Positions 46,656-59,628 of a DNA stretch of 64,000 nucleotides are shown here, in pieces; the first letter of the stretch is position 1; each line of letters opens with the position of its first letter. Both the position numbers and the translations under genes were made by a program. The stretch is from Histoplasma ohiense (taxonomy: Eukaryota > Ascomycota > Eurotiomycetes > Onygenales > Ajellomycetaceae), in the NCBI GenBank assembly GCA_017607445.1, contig JAEVHH010000004.1, positions 5,828,001-5,892,000 on the forward strand. The letters are read 5' to 3'. The notes beneath the pieces were generated by a model. It had not been told where the DNA came from. It was given only the letters and a program-made list of their open reading frames with translations, and did no database searches.

Positions 46656-47334
46656 CGTGGATAATTACAATGTTGTAGAGGATTGTGAAGTTCTAGGAAA
46701 GGGGTAGGAAAGGGGCTAATTAATCTCTTATCCCCGTTTGTCCTTGGTTTTGATCAATCACAACCTCAAAAGTGGGCTTGGTTAGTTAACCATCTATGAG
46801 GCCCGACCACCGTAGAACCATCGATTTGCGCCGGGGAAACGGAAAACGAGAGCGTCATATTATTAGATAGTATAATATTAAATACAGATAATCTATTTAC
46901 AGAGTTGTGGAACGAAAAGAGGCAAGCGCTTAAACAGTCAGAGAAGGCTAAGAGAATTGATGCCTCAAGCTTTGGTTGTTCAAGTGCTGCATTCTATGGT
47001 ATTTTCCTTTGGGTGATCTTATGACTTGCTGGGAGTCCATTCTCAAAAATTTTATTCTCATTTACCAAATATTTACTGATTATTAATCTGGTGATAAGAG
47101 CTCCTGGTGAAACCGGAGAGTAAATGAAAAAAATGGGGTGATCTGAAACCGAGACTGGGAAGGGTGATATATTCATTTGAATCCTCTCAATGAAGAGTGA
47201 AATATCCTCATAGGGACAGGCACCTTCTAGATTTCTATCTCTGTTCCATTAACTTAAGAGTCTAATTGTGTACACAAGTAACAAAATGGGGTATAAATTC
47301 TAACGAATCGTGCCAGTAGTCAAGTTGTCTCAAA
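45772..47334. other. Convergent intergenic region (avl9 / mns1) with poly-A tract
   Basis: 3' flanks of two convergent genes. A 38-base A run lies at 46616-46653. No coding sequence is supported. Confidence 0.5.
46616..46653. repeat. 38-base poly-A tract
   Basis: An uninterrupted A run in non-coding DNA between convergent genes. No flanking duplication or coding copy suggests a retroposed transcript. Confidence 0.9.
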
Positions 47335-49306
47335 TCAATGCCGTCTTGGCTTCCTTGCCCATCCTGTTCGAAACTTCGTGGAATTGATCCGGGGGAAAAT
47401 ATGAGCTTCTGTGTTGAAAACCACCTCTGTGAGTGGGAGGAGTTCCCTTGGCGAGAATAAGAGGTAGAGATATTTCAGAGTCTCAGCCTGGATGAAAAAA
47501 GAAGATTAGTAACTCAGCTGCTTATTTTAAGTATCCTAAGGGTGCTGCTGCTGCTGCTGGTGGTGGTGGTAGATAACTGTTGAACCTACCAGCCAAAAGC
47601 TTTCCATGATATCCCTGGTCGTAGGTGGGATACTATTTACGTCGCCAAGAGATACATACCCTTCCCCATGGGAAGGGATGGTATATTTCTCAAACGCCTC
47701 GAATATCTCCCAACCCCATTCCCGATACATGGGGTCCTCAGTTATCCGCCACATCATAAACAGGCTTTCTATCGTTTCCGGACGCTGTCGGTTATGCGCA
47801 TCAAGCGGCATGACAATGTAATCTTGTTTCCAGCCGGAAATGGAATCTCTGCTGCGAGGAAGGCGACTCTTTCCCGGAACAGGCTTGAGGTCCGCATCGT
47901 CCGCATCGAACCAGGTGATCTCGGGAGCCAACCCTGTCTTCGTGACTTTGTACATGCCCCAGCATGTCTTGATAAGCTCTTTGGCAAGGTTCATCTGCTT
48001 CTCTTTCTCGTCGCTCCAACCGTGGCTCTTTTTCGCTTCTGCTACTGTGAGCCCGCCAGTTACACCTGATGCAATTGTTCCTGGCAAGAAGCAGACGAGA
48101 TGATCCATCTTGGGGGAAGGTTTACCGCCAATTCCAGAGGGCAATTCGGAGACGAAATGCATGTTTGAATATTTCGTCGTGGTGATCATGTGCTTTTGAA
48201 TTCCAGATAAGGCTTCAGACCACATTTCAAGATAGATCGGTTCAGAGGTCTGCAGATACTGTTTTAAGAGATATTCTGTTTGTAGTCAGTTTGAGAGTTC
48301 TAGTGAGGATTAGGATAGCAGGTGGAGTATACCGTAGTATGAATCGCCGCGGCTCCCAAGGCGAATTTCATCAGTTGTAAAGCGACCGCTTTGTGGGTCT
48401 ACAAAAATGGGGAGGAGGCCATCTTCCATGACGTTGTCGTCAAGGGTTTGCATTACTTTCTCCGCTTTGCGCCAGTATATTTCATTGCCGGTAAGGTTGG
48501 CGAGATATTTCATTTCCAGTTGGAGACTTGCTGCTTCCGCCATCGAAGAAGCTCCGCCGTCAGCATGCGAAACGATTCCTTGTTTTGTCCGCAGGTGGAT
48601 ACTTGCATACGGGATCCCTGATGGGGATTCATATGCACCGAGAAGTCGATCTGCCAGGTCAACCGCCTTTGACAAATATACGAAGTCTCGTCGAGAGGCG
48701 GCACCTGGGAGTTGGCCTGAAAGGTAATGTGCAGAGAGAAAGCCGCCGAGCATGCGAATCGTCGTCTCAAACGTGTTGACGTCTTGGTCTTGATCATATG
48801 TAAGTTTACGTTGGAGCCATTTGCGGGCGGCTCCCAGTTGAGTGGTTAGGTTCATTATCATCATTGTGTCTAGGCTGTCAACAATAATCCAGCCCAGGCC
48901 CTCCGGGCTCATTTGGGTGCCTGTTTTGGAGATTGGGTGGAATTCGTCCTGGCCTGAGGAAGCACGGGATGGGGAATGTTTAGTCTTTTGTTAGTCCACA
49001 CGTCGAGTCTATGAGTTTACAGGTAGGTATTGGCAAGGAGTATCAGAACAAACCCCAGGCGTATTTTGTATAGGCATCCCAGCTGTTCACGAATGCGTCC
49101 TTAACTCTTTCCCGGCGATATTCCCAATTGCTTGTCTTCCATCTGTAGAGATGCAAACCATCTGGCAAGTCATTGATATGCAAAACCACACCCAGTAAAA
49201 GAGAAACACAGGCAGCAAATAATGTCGCAAATCTCAGGGTTGCTCTCAACGTCCATGTTGAAGTCTGCGTGGTCCTGATGGGTGATTTCTTGCCTGACGA
49301 GCTCAT
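47335..49306 (-). CDS. mns1: ER class I alpha-1,2-mannosidase (GH47)
   Basis: Four minus-strand exons: 49306-49054, 48953-48333, 48275-47590, 47487-47335 (570 residues). Start chosen at MSSSGKKS; it gives a type II anchor near residues 25-45 (ATLRFATLFAACVSLLLGVVL). GH47 blocks in order are WDAYTKYAWGQDEFHPISK, DSLDTMMIMNL, FETTIRMLGG, EAASLQLEMKYL, GDSYYEYLLKQYLQ, ETIESLFMMWRITED, MESFWLAETLKYLYLLFS and FNTEAHIFP (Thr for calcium). Cysteines in HLVCFLPG and TCWGMYK match the conserved disulphide of yeast Mns1. The enzyme trims Man9GlcNAc2 to Man8 in the ER for glycoprotein maturation and quality control. A CAG/CTG-type repeat (GCTGCTGCTGCTG/GTGGTGGTGG, 47542-47570) sits in the last intron. 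The C-terminus RKPRRH is unusually basic. Confidence 0.93.
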
Positions 49307-50507
49307 TTTCGCGCCAGATTCCAGCTCTTTTTTATCTTTTCGCTTTGGGGAAATGGGAGATGATTTAAACCGCACATCCTTCCATGACTATATTCGCCTT
49401 GCATTATTTATTAACCGTGATGCGGGGTGGAAACGGTGGGGTCGAGTAAAAGGAAGAAGTCTGGCGTTTAGCCTCACCGTGGTAGTTAGCCTGTGCGAGA
49501 TCCATATAGAGTTCAAGTTTGAAATCCAATCTCTCGCTATTACATTACCACTAAACTAGAGAGAAGTTAATCTTATCCACAGATTATTGTTCTCCATAAT
49601 TTAACACGAATGCCACAAGGGAGTTCTTTTTTCTTGGAACAATAAACATTTTCCTTTTCTTATTTATCCATTTTTTGATATACAAAAATTGTTGTGTTAG
49701 CTGTGTGTAAATGCAGAACTTTATTGGAGATGTTACTAGTGCCTGGGGCTACCATCTCCGTATCCGCTGACTGCGCCTGCTGGTTAACTTTGTTCAATGT
49801 AGAAATACGGATTAATGGCTCAAACATATTCGACATCGTTCGTTGACCAAGGAATCCCAGGCAAATTTCTCAGCGGACTTTATTCTCACGGCTTCACAAG
49901 GAAAACCGCAGTTTGCCTTTTCTTCGGCTAACTAGGAAACCATAACCGATCGGCTATGCTGCGCTTACTAAGGCTGGCAGGACAAACCCTTTGGCTCTTT
50001 CTCCCTGCCATTGGACGCAACAATTGTCGCCATACTCGAAGTGGCTTACATTGCACCGCAGCTTCGTAATCATGATTTTTATGGGGCGTATTCCCTTTTC
50101 ATAGTTTGGGGCGCTTCCCAGGGTTAACCTATCTATATCTTTGTGCGTGCCATCGTTTGCCAGTGAGCAGAACTAATGTATGTACCTCGGCTGAATAAAA
50201 AACGGCCTCAAACGAGTGTCCACAGAAACGCTGGGCATTGAGTTGTTTTCCTAGGCCTTGGGACAGTTGAGAACCCTACATTCTGGACAAATCGCAAATC
50301 TCTCCCTCCCCTCAATTTCTGATCTGATATCAGATCGTCCTATCCCATTCCCCCCCCAACGTTCTTCAGCGGCTCAGCGGCGGTGCATAACGTTATCATA
50401 GTTTGCAAGGCAGAAGCATCCGAAGCCCCTCTGTCTGCCGCTGCCTCTCACATAATCTTGCGAATCATCCCTCACACGCACGTTCGTTCGTTGCAATCCT
50501 CCATAAC
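49307..50507. promoter_or_regulatory. Divergent promoter region (mns1 / thioesterase) with a 16-base palindrome
   Basis: The perfect palindrome GATCTGATATCAGATC lies at 50321-50336, about 170 bases upstream of the thioesterase start. C-rich runs (50348-50360) follow. No coding sequence is supported between the two start codons. Confidence 0.4.
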
Positions 50508-50975
50508 ATGGGTACCAACAAAGAAAAAACCCCTTGGGACAAGATTCAGTCCTTCCTCAGCACCGCTTCCGCCTACCCTGAGACCTCCAGTTGGGATGCG
50601 TCATGTATGAAGGCCGTCAAGCTCGTCAAAGTCGAGCCGAGCACCGTCGAATTCGAATTCACAGTGACAGGGCGAATGTGCAATTCGCTGGGAATATTAC
50701 ACGGCGGCTGCTCAACGACGATTCTGGACGTGCTAACGTCGGCAGCGGTGCTGTCAGTTCCCGGTAGCGACCCGACGCTTTCGACGCTCAGTCGGACATT
50801 GACAGTGACGTTTCTGAGGCCTATACCGGTGGGTACAAAGGTGAGGGTCGTGGTTCAGTTGGTGGCTGCGGGAAAGAAGTTCGTTAATTTCACAGGGAGT
50901 CTTCTGACGATGGATGGGAAGGTTTGTGCTAGCTGTGTGCACGACAAAGCAGTATTTAGGCAAGGGAGATTGTGA
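50508..50975 (+). CDS. Hotdog-fold acyl-CoA thioesterase (PaaI/ACOT13 type)
   Basis: Single exon, 155 residues. The frame is open upstream to 50403, but the ATG at 50508 (MGTNKEKTPW) gives the normal family length. The hotdog core is clear: a beta strand VEFEFTVTGRMCN, then LGILHGGCSTTILDVLTSAA, where HGG and the following Asp form the active-site region of PaaI-like thioesterases, then LSRTLTVTFLRPIPVGTKVRVVVQLVAAGKK and a final DGKVCASCVHDKAVF strand. These enzymes hydrolyse acyl-CoA or aryl-CoA esters. The substrate cannot be read from sequence. No N-terminal mitochondrial or C-terminal PTS1 signal is evident (it ends RQGRL). GC content is higher than in the flanks. Confidence 0.88.
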   Translation: MGTNKEKTPWDKIQSFLSTASAYPETSSWDASCMKAVKLVKVEPSTVEFEFTVTGRMCNSLGILHGGCSTTILDVLTSAAVLSVPGSDPTLSTLSRTLTVTFLRPIPVGTKVRVVVQLVAAGKKFVNFTGSLLTMDGKVCASCVHDKAVFRQGRL

Positions 50976-52338
50976 CGAAAGCGGGAGTAATCTTGATTAG
51001 ATGTGATTATTGACTAAAGGGGCAACGGATGGATAAATGGAGAGAGGTAGAAAACATCTGGTCCTATTGAGGAGGACCTTTGCTCCTTTTGAAAAGAATA
51101 GGACTTCGCATTTTGAAGCTCACGACGGGCTTGCATGAAGTGAGGCGACAATTAGATATTGTAGCGCCTTCAATTTTTAGTTTTCATTTTTTCCCCAGGT
51201 TTAATTTGTATAAGATATTGTAGCCAAGTTAGGAGCTAGATGAGGAGCAGGGATGGCTTTAATGTTACGCCTGAAGCATCACCCGGAATTAGATGGATAA
51301 GTCCCCACGGTGAGCAGTTGGTGATCAACCGAATCGTCTCGTCAAGCGCAAGTGGAATCCAGAGTGTCCGCCCTTCCCGGGACATCCGGTTGGATCTCCA
51401 TGATGTAGTCGGATGGCCACAAAGACGCATGAAGTTATTAGTGTTTTAAACAGTGCACACTCTACTAGTACTTCTATCTTCCTAGACTTTTTGATATCGT
51501 TTCCAATTCCTACCTTTTTCTTAGTGCATGCAGCATGTTTAGCAAATCAAACTGCTTGTGTGTTTATCATCACTCGCCCCATTGGATCTCCCAGGATCGA
51601 GGAAGTTTACTAGTAAAGACTGTTGTGCCAATAGGTTCTGGAACGTGTTTCCTCACTCTTACGGGTGGAATGCCATTGACCAGGAATGGCTCAAGTGACT
51701 TTCCCAAGAGATGCTAAGTTCTCTGCTGGGATCAAATCAGGTATGCGATCGTACCATCGCCCCGCCAGATACGCCTCCAGCGAGTGATGAGGATGTTGCA
51801 GAAGGAAGCCATATTGTGTTGAACATCTCATTCATATTCAAATATCGCCATCTCTTCTCCTGTTCCGCTTCTCTCGGGGAACTGGCCGATTGACTCCAGA
51901 GGTGTGTCGCACTTGGCTGTTTGTTGCGGCGGAAGAGTTACTCTACTGACTTCCCCGCCAGATACAAACAACCCCCTCCGCCGACGGCTATTTTGCTAAT
52001 CGCTATCTCACCTCAGTCGTCACCTCAGTCGTCTAGAATACCAGTATCCACTGTGCATTCCATTCTTTATTCACAGGTGACTACTATATTATTTTCTACG
52101 CATCATTCGTTATCATAACATACATTTCCACCTCCTCCTCCTCCTTGCTTGCGGGGCCGTCATTGTGCTAAAACGTCGTCATAATCACCCCGCGAATTGC
52201 ATCATCCCCGCCAAATTTCTCCAAAAGTTCCAGTTAACAAACATGTTCAAATATGCGATAGATATACGCATTCCCTGAAGAATTTCTCCAATTAACCGCA
52301 CTGCCAATCAACTGTGACTTGCCAATCCATCGCCAGTC
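50976..52338. other. Intergenic: thioesterase 3' flank and gph1 promoter
   Basis: It contains pyrimidine-rich CTCCTCCTCC runs (52130-52150) and only short, unsupported frames. Confidence 0.45.
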
Positions 52339-52791
52339 ATGACCAGTCCCACCCGCGAACGTCGTCCGTCAATCGGAGCTCCAATATCAGATCTGCAGGG
52401 CCCCGTTGGACCTGGATTCAGCCGCCCGAAACATAAACGTACATTTACTGGGTTGCTGCCCCAGGATATCAAAAAAGTCGAAGCCAGCATCCCGGAACCG
52501 CAGCGAGTAGCGTATGTATTGCTTCTGCACACACTCCCCACCCTAGGGCTGCTTTTCAGTATTGGAAAAATCGCCTATTGTTACTAGGTGGCTTTGCATT
52601 GAATTTTCTGGGGAGGAAGTTAAGCTAATGTTTTGTTTGAACATGTAGCTGGCGCAAGTTTGTATGATTACTGTCCTTGCCTTCGAATATTTCCTGTTTA
52701 ATAGGTGTATGAGTACTAACAGCTTGTCTTTGATGACTTATGGTAGTCTGCAGAAGAATTCAAGACGAAAGATGAATTCGGGGTATGTATT

Positions 52792-52832
<41 letters not shown>

Positions 52833-55528
52833 CCTCTTTTCTGGAGTATTGGAAGCTTATTAACGAAAGGAATAGAAAGAAGTTGTTCGCCATGTCGAGA
52901 CTACCCTTGCTCGGTCGCTCTTCAACTGTGATGAATTGTAGGTTCTTTGCGTAGGCCCCTCAAGGAGTATGTCAATTCCAATTCGAATGAGCTCACTGTG
53001 TCCATAGGGCGGCATACTCTGGCACTGCATTGGCATTTCGTGACCGACTTATTATTGAATGGAATAAAACTCAACAGCGACAGACATTTGCTGATCAGAA
53101 GAGAGTTTACTGTATGTATTTAGCCTCCGGGTTTGTTTCGCGATTCTACTGACTCTGTAGATCTTTCTCTTGAATTTTTGATGGGGCGAGCTTTGGACAA
53201 TGCTATGCTGAATGTAGGGTTGAAGCAAGTTGCGAGAGGTATGATTCCTGTCCCCGTTCCTAAGGTCACCACTAATGCAACTATTGTAGACGGGCTGAAA
53301 GACCTTGGCTTTCGTATCGAGGATGTCATTAGCCAAGAGCATGATGCGGCTTTGGGAAACGGCGGACTTGGACGTCTTGCAGCCTGCTTCCTTGACAGCC
53401 TCGCATCTCTTAACTACCCTGCATGGGGGTATGGATTGCGATATCGATACGGCATTTTTAAGCAAGAGATAATCAACGGCTATCAGATTGAAGTTCCTGA
53501 TTACTGGCTCGATTTCAACCCATGGGAGTTCCCTCGCCATGATGTTACTGTTGATATCCAGTTTTATGGTTCGGTTAGAAAATATCAGGATGAAAATGGG
53601 AAAACTAACCACTCTTGGGAAGACGGAGAAATTGTTCAAGCAGTTGCCTATGATGTGCCCATTCCTGGCTATGCAACACCAACGACCAACAATCTCCGTC
53701 TTTGGTCAAGCAAGGCTGCCAGTGGGGAGTTTGATTTCCAAAAATTCAACGCAGGTGAATATGAAAGCGCTGTCACCGATCAGCAGCGCGCGGAGACCAT
53801 ATCGGCTGTTCTCTACCCTAATGATAGCCTTGACCGCGGTAAGGAGCTGCGCTTGAAACAGCAATACTTTTGGTGTGCGGCTTCACTTTATGATATTGTT
53901 AGGCGATTCAAGAAGACTAAACGCGCATGGTCAGAGTTCCCTGATCAAGTGGCGATCCAGCTGAACGACACGCATCCAACTCTTGCAATAGTGGAACTGC
54001 AGCGAATCCTCATTGACCAAGAGGGACTAGAATGGAATGCGGCTTGGACTATCGTTTCCAGCACATTCGGCTATACGAATCACACTGTTTTGCCCGAAGC
54101 CTTGGAGAAATGGTCCGTTCCTCTGATCCAGACCCTCCTTCCTAGGCATTTGCAAATTATCTACGATATAAATTTGCTCTTCCTTCAAATGGTGGAGAAA
54201 ATGTTCCCGAAGGATCGTGATCTGTTAAGGAACGTTTCGATAATCGAAGAGTCTCAGCCGAAAATGGTTCGAATGGCCCATTTGGCAATTATCGGATCTC
54301 ACAAAGTCAATGGCGTGGCAGAGCTACACTCCGACCTCATCAAGACGACTATATTTAAGGATTTCGTTGAGATATATGGGCAGGACAAATTCACGAATGT
54401 AACAAACGGCATCACACCTAGAAGATGGCTCCACCAGGCCAATCCTCGCCTCTCTAACCTCATTGCGTCGAAGCTTGGTGACGGCTTTTTGAAGGATCTC
54501 ACATTACTCGATAAGCTTGAGGCATACATCGACGACAAATCTTTCAGGAGAGAGTGGGCGGATATCAAACATGATAACAAGGTTCGCCTTGCGAACCATA
54601 TCCTTAGTACCACCGGGATCCGTGTCGACCCGAAAGCGCTCTTTGATATACAGGTTAAGCGGATCCACGAATACAAGCGGCAACAATTAAACATTTTTGG
54701 CGTAATACACAGGTATCTTAAAATAAAAGCGATGAGTGCTAACGAACGAGCAAAACTTGTTCCTCGTGTGTCAATCTTTGGGGGGAAAGCTGCACCAGGA
54801 TACTGGATGGCGAAATCCATTATCCATCTTATTAACCAAGTGGGGTCAGTTGTTAACAGTGATCCGGATGTTGGTGATCTCCTGAAAGTCATCTTCGTGG
54901 AAGACTATAACGTTAGCAAGGCGGAAATGATTTGCCCTGCTTCGGATATCAGCGAGCATATCTCAACTGCTGGTACGGAGGCTAGCGGGACAAGTAATAT
55001 GAAATTCGTCCTTAATGGGGGACTTATAATTGGCACATGCGATGGCGCGAATGTGAGTCCACCTTATCATGTTCCGAATGACCCAACTTCTAATCATATG
55101 CATATAACCCCTAGATCGAGATTACCCGCGAGATTGGAGAACAAAACATCTTCCTTTTCGGTACTCTCGCTGAAGACGTTGAAGATCTCCGCCATGCCCA
55201 TATTTATGAGAAGGAGAGCATCACCCTAGGTAATGACCTGACCGCTGTCTTTGATACCATCAAGTCAGGGACGTTTGGCGATGCCAGCTCATTTTCGGCA
55301 CTGATTTCGGCAATCACCGAACATGGAGATTACTACCTGGTCTCAGACGATTTCCATTCTTATATCACGACGCAAGATATGGTGGATGAAGCCTATCGGG
55401 ATCAAGATGGCTGGTTGGAGAAGTGTATTTTGAGCGTGTCGAGGATGGGATTTTTCTCGTCTGATAGGGTTATCGCGGAGTATGCGGATAGTATTTGGAA
55501 CATAGAACCAGTGGAGGCTTCGGAGTAG
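52339..55528 (+). CDS. gph1: Glycogen phosphorylase
   Basis: Seven exons: 52339-52511, 52650-52662 (13 bases), 52747-52782, 52876-52937, 53008-53111, 53161-55052, 55115-55528 (897 residues, family-typical). The 13-base exon gives WRKF and rejoins SAEEFKTKDEFG. Blocks in order are GLLPQDIKKVEASI, RVYYLSLEFLMGRALDN, GNGGLGRLAACFLDSLA, LWSSKAASGEFDFQKFNAG, QLNDTHPTLAIVELQRIL, TNVTNGITPRRWL, QVKRIHEYKRQQLN, FGGKAAPGYWMAK, and the PLP site TEASGTSNMKFVLNGG with its Schiff-base Lys. It releases glucose-1-phosphate from glycogen. The N-terminal SPTRERRPSIG contains an RRxS site, as expected for PKA-type control. Intron 3 carries a 36-base poly-T. Confidence 0.95.
52793..52828 (+). repeat. 36-base poly-T tract inside gph1 intron 3
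   Basis: An uninterrupted T run begins 10 bases after the GTATGT donor at 52783, in the same relative position as the poly-T in the cullin intron. Confidence 0.9.
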
Positions 55529-57201
55529 GGTGAGCTCTCATGTTATGATTGGGCTTTTCAGACCGTGGAGTGGAATCGTGGAAATGATTCCAAAGTGGCA
55601 TTGCAGTTGACTATTATTGCTATTATCCAGAATTGCGATTTCAAATGTTTTCCGGAAGAAGTAGCGCAGTCTCAACAAGTCCCACAAAGGTGGGAGCGGC
55701 CATGTGTCGCGATTCCAAATTTCTCCAAGCGAGTGTCTATTTCGAGATTGTTCACTAATGAAACCTGTGATTCGCATTTTCTATTAATACACAAATAAAG
55801 TCTTTTCGGCCAATTTATCAACATCTTCATGGTGCATTCATCCACTATGCTTTTCTATGCAGCCCCCAATCACATCTCTAACGCCCAATTCCAGCTCCTT
55901 CTCCATCCCATATCGGGTCCGTGTATATCTCGGGATGTACAGTACAGCACATATACCACGATCCTCCACCCTTGCGTGATTCCAAAACCACCAGCGTTGC
56001 CTGTTTGCTCCCGTTTTCGTTAAAATATACGTGCCAGTGAGATAGTAACAGCAATGCTGGTGAGTCCTTTGTGGTGTAGCGGGTTGCGGTAGGCAGGTTC
56101 TACGTGAGTGATGAAGGCGATGAAGGGGACAACTGGGGTATGGGGTTTTAAATGGGAGGCGAAGAGATGGTGGAGGAGTTTGCAAGAGCTGTGTCCTCTA
56201 TGCCAGAATTGCAGGTGTCCACCGTAACTACAGAGGAGCCAGGAGCGAAACAAATCCTCCCCCCCCCCCTCCCTCCCTCCCTCCCGTAGAGATTCCATGC
56301 ATGATCACCAACGACGTCACCTCATTCAGAAGCAAAAAACAATAATTTGCTCCTCCTCGCTATCGGCATGGTCTGCCAAACGCATCGCGAACCGCACTGC
56401 CCGCCGTCAACGGTTCAGCTAGCTTCCAAACCTCCTCTCCTCCTCTCCATCACTAGTCGCCAGCTTGTCGCCAGCCAGCCCAGATCCTGATGTGACGGGG
56501 GTTTCAAGCAAGCATCCTCTGCCCGGCTAGCTTCCGCGTACAAAATTGTGATAGCAGCGATGTAATGTGCGTACCTGAAACCTAACCTACTAACCCCCCA
56601 CAAGAATTGTTGTTGCCTGAATCCTCCTACTCTCGCTCTGAGAGAGGCTGTCATAGTCTCAGACTGCATATAGCCTTAGAAAAAATATGAAGAACAACAA
56701 CAACAACAACAAGGGGGGAAAAATATAAAGAGAATTTCAAGCTGGTGACGAAAGTGATAACCCATGACATAATTATAAATGCAGCATAATTGTATGTATA
56801 GCGTATTCTCTAGGAGCCTAGAGATGTAAAAAGTTCACTTGTTCGGTGAAGCATGCCAAGCAAGGGGGGACGTAAGATCAAAAACGTTCAAATATGCGTG
56901 TACGCGATGATAGATGCGGATGTGCTGGTTATAAGATAGTGTGACAAGCTCAACTCTTTTTAAAAGGTACAAAAACCGCCGTAAACCGCCGTAATAATAT
57001 TGGTTGTTTCTCCCAGTACCGGTTGAGACACATGACAAAAATCCAGAAAACTATATGGAGATCCAGAGGCAACGTGTAGGAAGATTTGAAGGTTAAATCT
57101 GACAATTGGTGTGATAAATGGTATTTTGGTCGTTGAGCCGAATGCTGAGAATATAGCAACAGATGGCGGAGACCGTAACGCGTAAACTGCAAAATTCAAT
57201 T
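55529..57201. other. Convergent intergenic region (gph1 / ABCD transporter)
   Basis: It contains a C-rich run with CCCT repeats (56258-56284) and an AAC repeat (56694-56711). Short frames are unsupported. Confidence 0.45.
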
Positions 57202-59628
57202 TCATGAGGCTGTAAGCTCCGAAAGCCTCTTTTCCAACTCCGGCACCGCACGGAGCTGGAGATCAATTTCTTCCTTCTCGCTGTTTTATTTTTCGGACAG
57301 TTAGTGACGAGAATAATCACGAATATAAAGTTAGTATGGAAGGAAAGAGTTGGTAGCTTAAAAACACTTACTCCTCAAGCCTCAACCTCTTCTCCCAATC
57401 CAAGCTGGTGAAGATAAAATTCCCCTGTCCATCAAACTGCAAGATCTTCTTATGATACTTCCACAAACTCCGTCGATGAGATACAGTCATCAGCGTCACC
57501 CCGAGTTTTTCTGCTGTCTCGTACATCACCTTCTCAATCTCCAGCGTGACGGAGGATGTGCACTCATCTAAAATAGCGTATTTTGGTTTATGGTAGAAGA
57601 GCCTCGCCATGGCAACGCGCTGCTGTAGGCCACCGGAAAGGACATCGCGCCACTCTTCCTCCGCATCCCACCCGCCTGGTCGGTCAACGATGGAAGCGAT
57701 CTTCACTACACTGAGGATCGTATACAGATCTTCGTCAGTGACGCCCTTAGCGCGCATCTCGCGTAGGCCGTCCGGGTATATGACCTGCTGCCTCAATGTA
57801 CCGCGGGACAGGTAGGGCCGTTGTGGGATGTAAAAGATGTCTTCGAATGAGGGTTTTTTGACGGCCCCGCCATATACAGGCCATAGGCCACCCAGGATTC
57901 GGAAGAGAGAGGACTTCCCGCATCCGTTGGGACCAACAATGAGGAGGTGGTCGCCGGGGTAAACGGTGAAAGATAGTTTCTGGACCAGAACATCCCCATT
58001 GGGAGACACGATAGGGACATCGACGAACTCGATGAAATCGCTTTCCATGATCGTGCCGCGACCGCGGAGGACGGCAGCGTTCTCCTCCGTTGAAGCGGAT
58101 GAAACGAGTTTCTTTTCAAAATGTCCAGCTGCAACATCATCGATGACGTCTAGAAGAGATGTTACGCGAGCGGTATGGCCGGCTAGCTGCGAAATTTCCT
58201 TGTAAGAAAACATCACCCGCCCGAAGGCATCAGACGAAGATAGTAGCAGCCGCCTGTTGGTGACAAAGCCTGCATCAAAAATCAGTACATAAATAGTTTA
58301 TAGCGTGTGTGTGGAACTTACTCTCTGTCCTATCCCCCATTGTCGCCGCGGTCTGCCCAGGAAGCTTAAAGAAAACTGGAACACTACACAAAGCCAGCCC
58401 AAGGGCGCCCCAGAAATACTTAATCACAAAGTCCTCCATGAAGCCATAATACAACCTCCTTCGCAAGATGCGATTCACGTGTTTTATGAGTGTAAAATAA
58501 CCCTTGTCCAAAGTGTCCTTCTCCACTTCATGGCCACGGTACAAAGCGATCTCTTCACTGTAATCAATAAGTCTCGTATGCTGGAATCGAAACTCTCCCT
58601 CTAACCGTGCTTCATCGGCAACGTATTTCCCAAAAGGTGGCGTGAGGATGCGCATCACGTTTGCAGATAATTGGACAAGGAGTGACATAATGAAAAGACC
58701 CTCACCACCCACGCTCTTCGACAACGAATAATTGTAAATAGCCATGTCAAGGATTGGCTTGGCAAGGTTAGAGTATAGTTCTGCCAGACTATTTGAAAAA
58801 CGCGAGATGTCGACCGCTATGAGTTGGTCTGGGTTCTTGATCCGGTCATCCAAGGCAGATAGGGTATAAAAGGACATGTTCGCCAGGTAATGGTCATGTA
58901 CGTAATCCGTCAGACGTTTCCGATACTGAAGAGCTAGTTGACATGGGTGATAAGAAAGCTGTTATAACCAAAAGACGGTTAGCAAAAGCACAATCCATAT
59001 AAACTCCACATGCTCCCGAAACTATTCGCGAGCAAGCCTAACCAAGGGGGAAATGAATAGAGCTACATACCATCGAATTCGTAAACGTCGCCGGGACAGC
59101 CACGGCCATCCACCACGTAAGGCTCAGCAAAAACTCCCTCCCCTTCCCTCTCACCAAACTACTAACCATCTTCCCATCCAGTTCCGCAACATACACACTC
59201 AACAACGTGCGCAGCACCAAAAAAACCGAATGGCTAGCCAACAACCTCAGTTCCTTGCTCTTCCATCCGGGGATAATAATCTTCAACAAACGAAGGAGAT
59301 TCTTGACGAATTCCCAATTCAACTCCACGTTCTTTCGTGCCAGGCTCTCCGCCCCGTTATTAGCTCTGCCATTGTTATCGCCAGTTCCACCATCCCCGTT
59401 GCCATTAATATTGCTTGTGCCTGGCCGTCCGCGGATCTCCGCTATGCGCTGGGAGGCCGCCTTTTGCTCCGCGATTGCATTGTGGACGCGCTTGATGAGG
59501 GCGAGGAAGAGGGTTAGGTAGACGCCCCTCGAGATGAGTTTGCGGTGTTTGAGGTAACGGGTAGTGAGGGAGGAGAGAAGAGATTTGAGGGATGCGTCTG
59601 CAACGGAGAATTTGGATTGCGCAGCCAT
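57202..59628 (-). CDS. Peroxisomal ABC half-transporter, ABCD family (PXA type)
   Basis: Four minus-strand exons: 59628-59071, 58958-58322, 58269-57372, 57280-57202 (723 residues). Start MAAQSKF is the first ATG of the frame. The N-terminal membrane domain (ABC_membrane_2) shows the hydrophobic segments ISRGVYLTLFLALIKRV and LASHSVFLVLRTLLSVYVAELDG, then NPDQLIAVDISRFSNSLAELY and an EEIALYRGHEVE motif, the ABCD-specific EAA-like loop. The nucleotide-binding domain has Walker A GPNGCGKSS, signature LSGGLQQR, Walker B YAILDECTS and switch His in TVSHR. ABCD proteins import long-chain acyl-CoA into peroxisomes for beta-oxidation as dimers (Pxa1/Pxa2). Which subunit this is cannot be settled here. 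The signature LSGGL differs from the LSGGE of ABCD1. Confidence 0.9.

Noticed and set aside
53052..53639. 195-codon minus-strand frame
   Set aside because: It is antisense to the conserved glycogen phosphorylase exon 6 and is a coding shadow.
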